From: Anaerolineales bacterium | Lineage (GTDB): Bacteria > Chloroflexota > Anaerolineae > 4572-78 > J111 | Assembly (NCBI GenBank): GCA_015075405.1 | Contig: JABTUK010000003.1 | Coordinates: 620,001-684,000 of the forward strand | Reading direction: 5' to 3' | Length of the DNA stretch: 64,000 nt | Shown: positions 7,015 to 14,392 of the stretch, piece after piece | Position numbering within the stretch: position 1 is the stretch's first letter | How the letters are laid out: the number at the start of each line of letters is the position of its first letter | Position numbers and translations under genes: made by a program | Notes under the pieces: generated by a model | What the model was told of the DNA's origin: nothing | What the model saw: the letters and a program-made list of their open reading frames with translations, nothing else | Database searches by the model: none

Positions 7015-9136
7015 CCGGCACGCGCTCAAGGGTTTTTGGATCATAAAAGCCCACGTACAGCCGGTATGGTTCGCCCGCTACCGGCAACGGCAGCGACAGG
7101 CTCAGGTCGGCGGTGTCGCGCAGCCATTCACCTTTTTGCCACCAGGCGTCCCATGCTTCCCGCGTCAGTAAGCCTTCCAGTAAAAAATGGTCAGCTTGAG
7201 CGACAATCTGGCCTTGGGTATTACGCAGTTGGACAAATACCTTGAGCTGGCGCGTCGGAGCGCCGGTGAGCCGCCAATATAGACCCAACGGCAGCGTGCC
7301 ATCGGGAGCGAGGGCCGCCGGATCGAGGTGGTAGCCTTCCAGCCGGATCATATTGCCAAAATTAGCCTCAAGCCGGACAGTCGGCTGGACCGGCACAGGG
7401 GTGGGATAAGGCCGGCTGCGAAAAATGTAAGTTGTGCCGGTTTGTTCAACCAGGTCCATCTGGGCCAGGATTTGTTGGGTAAAAAACGGCTCGAAGCGCT
7501 CGTAGAGGCGCTGCTCGTCCACCACAAACCAGAGCCGCTGACCCTGGCCCAGAATGTCATTAAGCCGCTCCACCGAGTCAACCAGAAGGCTGGCCGCGTA
7601 ACGGTCCACCAGGGCGTTGTCTTCGCCATCGCCTCGAAAGACGGAAGCCGAAACCTGGTTGGCGTAATAATCACAGAAGCCTAAATAAAGATACGCCGCC
7701 GCCGGATGGGTGGTCATCAGCCGGTCGCCGGGCTGCCAGTTGGCTTTGACATAGGCAAAGGCGGTGTTGTAATCGCCCGTGCCTTGCGTTTGGGCCACGT
7801 TCCAGGCCCTCGACCCCCACATCATGGCAACCAAAGCCACCCCTGCCAGCATAACCCCGCCTTTTAACCAGACCGATTTTAGGGCCGGCTGCCCCAATTT
7901 CTCCGCCAGAGCCATAGGCAGAGACAGTAAATGGGCCAAACTGCCGGCGCTCAACAACAAAAATCCGGGCAGGGCCGGAATAAACACATAGCGACTCTTG
8001 CTCCAGGCGTCGGTCAGCAGCGCGCCCATCTCAAAAATGACCAGGGCCAGGAAGAGGGCCAAAAACAGCAGGGCGACATCCCCAAACTTAGCCCGACGGC
8101 GAAGAAAGCGATACCCAACCAGCAGCAAAGCCAGGCCAATGGCCGGGCGCAGCCAGTCGTAAGGAGGCTCTTCAAAAAACCCCACCAGATTATCAAAGCG
8201 ATCCCATTCCAGGCCCGGCCAAATAAAGCCGCGCAAAAAGCCCAGGCCCAGGGGCGGCGGGGCCGCGGCTGACGGCTCGGGCTGGACAATCACCTTGGCG
8301 CTGGGCTTGTTCATCCCCCCGGCGACGACGGCCAAAGCCAGAGCCACAATCACCAGGCCCACTGCGGCCTCTTGCCAGAGACGCGGCTGGCGCAGCCAAT
8401 CACGCCGGCGATAGAGCCAGGTAAAGAGCAACAACAGCAAAGCCAGCGGTGGCAGGATCAGAAAGGTCATGGTGTGCGAAAAGAGCGCGGCGGCCAAAAA
8501 CAGCAGGGCCAGATAACGCGTGCGAGGGGCAGGGCGTTGCAGCGTCCCCCATAGAAACCAGGCCAATGTTAACAGAACAAACAGGTGAGCCGGGGTATAC
8601 ATGCGCGCCCGCCCGCCCCAGATAATAGAGGTTTCATCCAAAGCAGCCAGGGTAGCAGCCAGCACCCCGGCCAGCACCGAGTCGAAAAGCCGCCGGGCGG
8701 CCAGGTAATAGACAGCGATGGTAATAACACTCAACCACAGCACCGGCCAGCGAGCGATTTCTTCTTTAAAGCCCAGTAAGGCGACCAACCCGCCGGACAG
8801 GTAGGAGAACAGCAGGCCGTGATCGTAAAACAGGCCCGACGGCAAAATGGGGATGCCTTTTTGAGCGGTCATCACTGCGGCCAGCATGCTGATGAACTCG
8901 TCGTAAAAATAAACAGAACCGAGAAGGTATGAGAGCCGCAGCCAGAAGCCCAGCAGCAGGAGCGGCATTAACCACAACCCAGGTTGCTGCCACCAGGCAG
9001 AACGATGTTGCTGTTGTTTCAATGCTAACGAAAAATTTTTACTAGTGATGACCGGGGACCGGGGACCGAGGACCGGGTATCTATCATCGTCCCCGGTCTC
9101 CCGTCCTCGGTCTATTTTCACAGGAGCGAGCGTCAT
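6947..9136 (-). CDS. GT-C membrane glycosyltransferase (ArnT/PMT-like), paralogue 1
   Basis: A 729-residue protein with about eleven membrane segments. The first extracytoplasmic loop has the acidic pair Asp79-Glu80 (FYDE), the catalytic signature of GT-C enzymes that use polyprenyl-phosphate sugars. A soluble C-terminal beta-rich domain (about 570-725, VFVQLRNTQGQIVAQADHF) is shared with the two other GT-C proteins of the locus. ATG 9136 overlaps the stop of the upstream paralogue (ATGA). Residues of about 8-30 are encoded by a GACCGGGG micro-repeat, so the true start could be further in. The 3' end overlaps the CorC gene by 68 bases. Confidence 0.8.
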   Translation of the reverse strand: MTLAPVKIDRGRETGDDDRYPVLGPRSPVITSKNFSLALKQQQHRSAWWQQPGLWLMPLLLLGFWLRLSYLLGSVYFYDEFISMLAAVMTAQKGIPILPSGLFYDHGLLFSYLSGGLVALLGFKEEIARWPVLWLSVITIAVYYLAARRLFDSVLAGVLAATLAALDETSIIWGGRARMYTPAHLFVLLTLAWFLWGTLQRPAPRTRYLALLFLAAALFSHTMTFLILPPLALLLLLFTWLYRRRDWLRQPRLWQEAAVGLVIVALALAVVAGGMNKPSAKVIVQPEPSAAAPPPLGLGFLRGFIWPGLEWDRFDNLVGFFEEPPYDWLRPAIGLALLLVGYRFLRRRAKFGDVALLFLALFLALVIFEMGALLTDAWSKSRYVFIPALPGFLLLSAGSLAHLLSLPMALAEKLGQPALKSVWLKGGVMLAGVALVAMMWGSRAWNVAQTQGTGDYNTAFAYVKANWQPGDRLMTTHPAAAYLYLGFCDYYANQVSASVFRGDGEDNALVDRYAASLLVDSVERLNDILGQGQRLWFVVDEQRLYERFEPFFTQQILAQMDLVEQTGTTYIFRSRPYPTPVPVQPTVRLEANFGNMIRLEGYHLDPAALAPDGTLPLGLYWRLTGAPTRQLKVFVQLRNTQGQIVAQADHFLLEGLLTREAWDAWWQKGEWLRDTADLSLSLPLPVAGEPYRLYVGFYDPKTLERVPVMGDTSGENAVVIELPPAEAAK
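9051..9113. repeat. Micro-palindrome inside the 5' end of a GT-C gene
   Basis: ACCGGGG and GGACCGAGG units are followed by CCCCGGTC and CCTCGGTC units. If translation starts at 9136 this block is read as the low-complexity N-terminal residues. Confidence 0.7.
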
Positions 9137-11223
9137 GGGATTGAAATCGTCTCCAGGAGAACGGCGTTCTCGCCGCTGGTATCGGCGCTAAGCGGGACCC
9201 GTTCAAAAGTGGCGGGATCGTAGAGGCCAATAAAAAGACCATAAGACCCGGACGGCAGGTTTTCCGGCAGGGCCAGATCGGCGGTGTCGCGCAGCCATTC
9301 CCGCTGCTGTTTGAGCTGGCCCAGCACACTTCCGCTGAGCAGTCCTTCATAAATAAAATGATCGGCCTGGGCGACGGTTTGCCCTTGCTCATTTCTGAGT
9401 TGGACAAACACTTTGTAAGGGTGTTGAAAATGGGTTGCCAGGGGCCGCCAATACAGGCCCAGTTGAACCGTCCGGTCCGGGGCTACGGCGGCCAGATCGA
9501 GGGTGTAGCCGGCCAATTCGATCAAATCGCTAAAATTGGCGGCAACAGTTTTGGTTGGCTCCGGCGGCACAGGGCGAGGATAGGGGTGGCTTAAAAAAAC
9601 CAAAACCCGGCCCGTTTCGTGCTGCAAATCCATCTGGGCAAAAACCTGCTGGATAAAGAATGGTTCATAACGATTGAAAAAGCGGTCCTGATCTACCACA
9701 AACCACAGCCGGGGCGACGCCAGGGCGGCGTTCAAACCCTCCACCGAATCAACCAGGGTCGAGCCGACGTACCGATCCACCTCTTCCTCAGACTCGTCAT
9801 CTACGAACACCCGCGCTGTGCCCTGGGTGGCGTAATAATCGGAACGGCCCAGGTACAAATAAGCCGCCGAAGGATGGACCGTCATCACCCTGTCGCCCTC
9901 CTGCCAGTGGGTTTCGACCCAGCGAAACGCGGTGTTGTAGTTGCCGGTCCCCTGCGCCAAGCCCGCATCGAGCGCCGGTTCGGCCCAGAAGGCGGCAATG
10001 AGGATGACGCCGAGTAAGGGTAGTAGATAGTAGGTAGTAGGTAGTAGGGGTTTCTTAATCGGCGGTCGGCGGCCTGCCCTGAGCCTGCCGAATGGGTCGG
10101 CGGTCGGCGGTCGCAAAGACAGAAAGCGTGCAAAGAGTTCGAGGACGCGGGCCAACCCGTCGGCGGCCAGCAGCAGGATGGCCGGGTGGCAGAGGATAAA
10201 CAGGTAGCGGGTTTTGCGCCAGGTGGAGGTGAGGGCCAGGCCCAATTCGGCGATGGTCAGGATGAAAATCAGCCCCAGCAATAGGGCGGCCAAGTTGCGG
10301 GGGGTGAGGCGGCGGCGGAAAAGCGCGATCAAAGCCAGCCCCAACGACACCCCGCTCAAAATTAACAGCGGCCAGTATTCGTCGGCGGTGTAGATATAAA
10401 TAAAATCGTCAATGCGGTTCCAGCCGAGGCCGGGGTCTAAAAATTTAGCAAAGACGCCGGCCAGTCCCCCGGCGCTGCTCCCTGGCCCACTGCTGCTTTC
10501 AGCCGCTGGCGGCGATAAAAAGGGGATTTGTCCGCCTACGGCAAAAACGACCCCAGCCGCCAGGACAATCCCTATAAAAAGCAACTCCGGAATCAAGGCT
10601 TTTTGGCGCGGCCAATCAACTTTAAAGGTGCGTCGATCCGCCAGCAGACAGACGCCAAAAGCCAGCGCCCAGACCGGCAGGGCCACCACCACCACCGAGT
10701 GCGCCAAAATAGCCGCAAAATAACAGCCAACCCCCATCAGCCGATCAAGGCGGTTAGGCCGGAACAGCAGCCCCTGGGCCAAAAAATAGAGAGCCAACAA
10801 CATCAACAGCCCGGCCAGGGTATACATGCGCATACGGGCCGACCAGACAATCATTTCGGGGTCGAGGGCGGCCAGGGTTAAGGCCAACAAGCCGGCCAGG
10901 GTGGTCTGAAACAGATGGCGGCCGGCGTGGTAAAAAGCAGCCACCGCCAGCGCGCCGGCCAGCAGCGAGGGCCAGCGGGCGATTTCTTCTCGAAAAGCGA
11001 CCGCTTGCAGTAGGGGAGCCGCCAGGTAGGATAAAAGCAGCCCTTGATGATAAAACAGGCCCGATGGAAAGATAGGGGCGCCCTTTTGAGCCGTCATCTG
11101 CGCCGCCAGCATACTGATGTATTCGTCAATATGAAAAATGCCGGCCAGCAAGTGCCCCAAGCGTAGGGCAAAGGCAGCCAGCAGGAGGAGCAGGATGAGA
11201 AAATAGGTAAGTTTGGGTGACAT
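9133..11223 (-). CDS. GT-C membrane glycosyltransferase (ArnT/PMT-like), paralogue 2
   Basis: A 696-residue polytopic protein closely similar to its downstream neighbour (shared IDEYISMLAAQMTAQKG-type loop, FPSGLFYHQGLL, EEIARWPS). The GT-C acidic pair is Asp33-Glu34. The C-terminal beta domain (about 545-690) includes KVFVQLRNEQGQTVAQADHF. Around residues 370-400 there is a low-complexity insert with DPFGRLRAGR and PLLPTTYYLLP, encoded by two known repeat types (10061-10112 and 10020-10050). The pair arose by tandem duplication and is translationally coupled. Likely role: transfer of a sugar from a polyprenyl-phosphate donor to an envelope acceptor; donor and acceptor unknown. Confidence 0.82.
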   Translation of the reverse strand: MSPKLTYFLILLLLLAAFALRLGHLLAGIFHIDEYISMLAAQMTAQKGAPIFPSGLFYHQGLLLSYLAAPLLQAVAFREEIARWPSLLAGALAVAAFYHAGRHLFQTTLAGLLALTLAALDPEMIVWSARMRMYTLAGLLMLLALYFLAQGLLFRPNRLDRLMGVGCYFAAILAHSVVVVALPVWALAFGVCLLADRRTFKVDWPRQKALIPELLFIGIVLAAGVVFAVGGQIPFLSPPAAESSSGPGSSAGGLAGVFAKFLDPGLGWNRIDDFIYIYTADEYWPLLILSGVSLGLALIALFRRRLTPRNLAALLLGLIFILTIAELGLALTSTWRKTRYLFILCHPAILLLAADGLARVLELFARFLSLRPPTADPFGRLRAGRRPPIKKPLLPTTYYLLPLLGVILIAAFWAEPALDAGLAQGTGNYNTAFRWVETHWQEGDRVMTVHPSAAYLYLGRSDYYATQGTARVFVDDESEEEVDRYVGSTLVDSVEGLNAALASPRLWFVVDQDRFFNRYEPFFIQQVFAQMDLQHETGRVLVFLSHPYPRPVPPEPTKTVAANFSDLIELAGYTLDLAAVAPDRTVQLGLYWRPLATHFQHPYKVFVQLRNEQGQTVAQADHFIYEGLLSGSVLGQLKQQREWLRDTADLALPENLPSGSYGLFIGLYDPATFERVPLSADTSGENAVLLETISIP
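10020..10112. repeat. Two repeat insertions within the GT-C coding sequence
   Basis: TAGTAGGTAGTAGG-type units at 10020-10050 are read in frame as PLLPTTYYLLP. At 10061-10112 a GGCGGTCGGCGG direct repeat flanks the segment read as DPFGRLRAG, a short mobile-looking motif. Confidence 0.75.
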
Positions 11224-11292
11224 GAAAAATTAATTGTGAATAGTCAATTGTGAATTGTGAATTTTCATTAACCATTCATCATTCACAATTTT
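11224..11292. repeat. Micro-palindrome, AATTGTGAAT units
   Basis: AATTGTGAAT units are followed by CCATTCATCATTCACAATT. It separates the GT-C gene from the methyltransferase gene. The same units stand upstream of mutS (31540-31580) and leuS (51986-52022). Confidence 0.8.
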
Positions 11293-11892
11293 TTAGTTTC
11301 GTTTGCGGCAGAGGGCGATTTGCCAGGGGAAAGCGTAGCCGTGCCAGACAATATCTACTACCTGGCCGGCCATGCGCCGAAAACTACGCCCGCTGTAATT
11401 ATGAAAGTGTTCCGGGTCGTTGCCCCAGGCACGGAAGTGTTTGCCACGCAGAAAGTTAGCCCCTCGAAAAAAGGGTTCGTGCGGCACGCTGACCAGCACA
11501 TACTCCGCAGAAACACGGGCCAGTTCGCGCAGCCCAACCCGCGAATCGGGCAGATGTTCCAGCACCTCTAAACAAATCACCAGCGGAAAACTGTTGGCCG
11601 GAAACGGCAGGTGATGCAGGTCAAACTGAGCCAGAGGCGCGTTGTGCTTGAGGTGGGCGCGTCCCCACAGCAGGGCATCGCCGCTGAAATCGCCGCCGAT
11701 CATTTTAGCCGGGGACGGGTCAGCTTCCTGCAACTGTTTCAGCACAAAGCCTTCGCCGCAGCCGGCATCTAACAAACAGGTGACGCCCGTCTGTTGAATT
11801 AAGGCGGTAATTTTATGATGAAATTTATCCAACAGGGCGCGCTGGATTGGGTTAGGGTTGAGATGTTTTTGGCGATTGCCGTGACGGTCCAT
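11293..11892 (-). CDS. Class I SAM-dependent methyltransferase
   Basis: A 199-residue Rossmann-fold methyltransferase. The SAM-binding glycine loop is LLDAGCGEGF (about residues 40-49), the acidic residue after strand 2 is in GGDFSG, and LPFPANSFPLVICLEVLEHL matches the post-II/IV region of ubiE/BioC-like enzymes. The substrate is unknown. Its place between two glycan-transfer genes suggests methylation of a sugar, lipid carrier or polyprenyl intermediate. ATG 11892 has no evident Shine-Dalgarno; it follows a TTCTTATT micro-repeat. Confidence 0.82.
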   Translation of the reverse strand: MDRHGNRQKHLNPNPIQRALLDKFHHKITALIQQTGVTCLLDAGCGEGFVLKQLQEADPSPAKMIGGDFSGDALLWGRAHLKHNAPLAQFDLHHLPFPANSFPLVICLEVLEHLPDSRVGLRELARVSAEYVLVSVPHEPFFRGANFLRGKHFRAWGNDPEHFHNYSGRSFRRMAGQVVDIVWHGYAFPWQIALCRKRN

Positions 11893-11926
11893 AGGGAATA
11901 AAAAATAAGAAATAAGAATTTAGAAT

Positions 11927-12886
11927 TTAAGAGTCGTGCTGCAAAATCTTTTTAATGGCGTACTCTTGCTCTGGGCGGAAGGTAAAATAGCGGATCATTT
12001 CACCCAGGAGGCCGGTTGAAAAAAGTTGGATGCCCAGGATCATGGCTAGAATGCCCACAGTGAAAAGGGGTCGGGTCCCAATCGGCTCGACCTCAGCCAG
12101 GCCCAGGGCGCGTTGGAGCCACTCCACGGCCAGATAAAGTTCAATCAGGCCGCCCAGGCCAAACATAGCCAGGCCGGCCAGGCCAAACAGCCGCAGCGGG
12201 TGTTTGAGATAGGTGGTCAAAAACAGCACGGTGATAAAATCTAGCAGGCCGCGAATGGTTCTGCCCGCGCCATATTTCGACACCCCGGCGTGGCGGGGAT
12301 GGTGCTGCACCGGCAGTTCCGTTACCCGAAAGCCCTGACCGACGGCCAATACCGGGATAAAGCGGTGAAAATCGCTGTAGAGCGGAATTCGCTCGGTGAC
12401 AGCGCGGCGATAAACTTTGAAGCCGCAGTTGAAATCGTGCAGCCGCACCCCGCTAAAGGTGGACACCCCCCAATTAAAAATGCGCGAGGGCCAGGTTTTG
12501 TCAATCGGGTCGTGGCGGTGGTAACGCCAGGCGGCGACCAAATCATACCCCTCTTTCAACTTAGCCAGCATGGCCGGAATTTCGGCGGGGTCATCTTGCA
12601 AATCCGCATCCATCGTGATGATGATTTCCCCCCGGCTCTGGCGAAAACCGGCGACCAACCCGGCTGTTTTGCCAAAATTCTGCTGAAAATGGATGACCTG
12701 CACGGCCGGGTCCGATTTAAACAATTCCTCTAAAATTTGGGGCGACCCGTCGGCGCTGCCGTCGTTGACAAAAATGATTTCGTAAGAGCAATCCAGGGTT
12801 GACAGCACTTCGGTCAGCTTTTGGTGCAATAGCCTTAAGTTGCCCTCTTCATTGAGCAGCGGGATAACCAGAGAGAGGGTGGTCAC
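11927..12886 (-). CDS. GT2 glycosyltransferase, DPM1/GtrB type
   Basis: A 319-residue GT-A fold enzyme beginning TTLSLVIPLLNEEGNL. It has NDGSADGS, the donor-site TMDADLQDDP (DxD-like) and a C-terminal pair of membrane helices at about residues 225-305. This layout fits polyprenyl-phosphate mannose/glucose synthases, which load a sugar onto the lipid carrier used by GT-C enzymes. I chose GTG 12886, which overlaps the stop of the flavoprotein gene (GTGA) and has AGAGGGGG before it, over a TTG at 12904. It is the natural donor-making partner of the three GT-C proteins in the same operon. Confidence 0.85.
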   Translation of the reverse strand: MTTLSLVIPLLNEEGNLRLLHQKLTEVLSTLDCSYEIIFVNDGSADGSPQILEELFKSDPAVQVIHFQQNFGKTAGLVAGFRQSRGEIIITMDADLQDDPAEIPAMLAKLKEGYDLVAAWRYHRHDPIDKTWPSRIFNWGVSTFSGVRLHDFNCGFKVYRRAVTERIPLYSDFHRFIPVLAVGQGFRVTELPVQHHPRHAGVSKYGAGRTIRGLLDFITVLFLTTYLKHPLRLFGLAGLAMFGLGGLIELYLAVEWLQRALGLAEVEPIGTRPLFTVGILAMILGIQLFSTGLLGEMIRYFTFRPEQEYAIKKILQHDS

Positions 12887-14376
12887 GCTGCCCCCTCTTC
12901 CCAACCCGGCGAGGGGAGCGGCGCGCGCGCGGCAGGAATTCTAACTTCCTCGTGATAGGAACGTTCGGTGTTGACGGCCCAAATATCGTGCTTTTTACCC
13001 AAAACAATATTTTCGACGGCCAGCATAGCCGTAAGCATTGAGTGGTCTTGGTTGTTGTACATGTGTAAGCCATTACGTCCGGTGGTTTGTAAATTTTCAA
13101 TCGAGGCCAGATAGCTTTTGATAAGCTCCAGATAAGCTTTGTACTCGCCGGTGTAGACAGGGTAGGCTTTGGGCTGGCGGAAGACAACTCCATCCAGCAC
13201 GTCCGCCTCGTGAACCAGGCCCAATTGAGCCAACTCGCGCCGGCCCAGAGCAATCAATTCAGCGTCGGCCATGTGCCAAAAGGGTTCGTCTTCATTGCAA
13301 AAGTATTCCAGGCCAATGCAGGTTGTCCCCGGCACAGGAGCCATATCGGGACTCCAATTTTTAAAGTTTTGGATGCGGCCCACCCGCACATCGGGGCTGT
13401 GGACATAAATCCAGTTGTCGGGAAAGAGGTCGTCGCGCCGCACAATCAGCGCCACCGTTAAAAAGTCGCGGTAGGTTAGCTTGCGGGCCGCCTCGACAAT
13501 TTCCGGGGCGGGTGCCGGTTTTATTTTAAGAATGAGTTCGCTCAGCGGCATGCTGGAGATAAAATGGTCGCCGCGGGCGGTTATCGGCCCGGCCGGGCCG
13601 GTCGAAACAATGCTTTTGACCCGCCGGCCGTTCATCTGCAATTCCACCACCTCGCTTTCCAAAAAAACGCGATGGTTTTTGGCCTCGATTAGCTCCTGCA
13701 CCCGCTGCCAGAGCATGCCCGGCCCGCGCCGGGGATAATCAAAGGCGTCAATCAGGGTTTTGACCGAGCCTTTTTCCGCTGGCAAAAGCGCATTTTTTAT
13801 GGCAGTGGTCAGCGACAGACCTTTAATGCGCTGAGCGGCCCATTCGGCTTTGATTTCGGTGCAGGGAATACCCCACACTTTTTCGGTATAAGTTTTGAAA
13901 AAAATCTGGTACAGGCGCTTGCCAAAGCGATTGGAAACCCACTCCTCCAGGTTATCCTCTCGCGGAGAGGGCCGCAGCCGCGCCCCGATATAACTCAAAC
14001 CGATACGAATACTTTCGACCAGGCCCAGCTTGAGCAGGGCGTCGAAAAAACGGATGGGGTAGTAGAAGAATTTATTGTTGTAATAAATGCGCGACAAGCG
14101 AGAGCGATGCAGAAAATCATCGCCCAGCACCTCACGCCACATGGCCTCCACTTCGGTCACTTTGGTAAAAAAGCGATGACCGCCAATATCCACGCCGTAC
14201 CCTTTGTAATTTTCGGTGCGGGCAATCCCGCCAACCAGCGATCCTTTTTCAAAGACAAAGGTCTGTTTGCCGGCTTTGCTCAATTGGTAAGCAGCGGTCA
14301 GCCCCGCCGGCCCCGCGCCGATAATGACCACATCGGTTTTTAATTCGGTGTGATGGTTTGAATTTGTTTCAGTCAT
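12883..14376 (-). CDS. FAD-dependent oxidoreductase (UGM/protoporphyrinogen-oxidase-like)
   Basis: A 497-residue flavoprotein. The N-terminus has the dinucleotide-binding GAGPAGLTAAYQL (about 19-31), followed by FEKGSLVGGIARTE and VDIGGHRFF, as in amine-oxidase-like flavoproteins and UDP-galactopyranose mutases. Such proteins are often found next to GT2 genes in polysaccharide loci; the exact reaction is unknown. Sugar-ring mutase or oxidation of a lipid-linked sugar are both possible. The C-terminal tail (SPGWEEGAA) doubles as the ribosome binding region of the coupled GT2 gene. Confidence 0.8.
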   Translation of the reverse strand: MTETNSNHHTELKTDVVIIGAGPAGLTAAYQLSKAGKQTFVFEKGSLVGGIARTENYKGYGVDIGGHRFFTKVTEVEAMWREVLGDDFLHRSRLSRIYYNNKFFYYPIRFFDALLKLGLVESIRIGLSYIGARLRPSPREDNLEEWVSNRFGKRLYQIFFKTYTEKVWGIPCTEIKAEWAAQRIKGLSLTTAIKNALLPAEKGSVKTLIDAFDYPRRGPGMLWQRVQELIEAKNHRVFLESEVVELQMNGRRVKSIVSTGPAGPITARGDHFISSMPLSELILKIKPAPAPEIVEAARKLTYRDFLTVALIVRRDDLFPDNWIYVHSPDVRVGRIQNFKNWSPDMAPVPGTTCIGLEYFCNEDEPFWHMADAELIALGRRELAQLGLVHEADVLDGVVFRQPKAYPVYTGEYKAYLELIKSYLASIENLQTTGRNGLHMYNNQDHSMLTAMLAVENIVLGKKHDIWAVNTERSYHEEVRIPAARAPLPSPGWEEGAA

Positions 14377-14392
14377 TTAGTCAATAGTCAAT

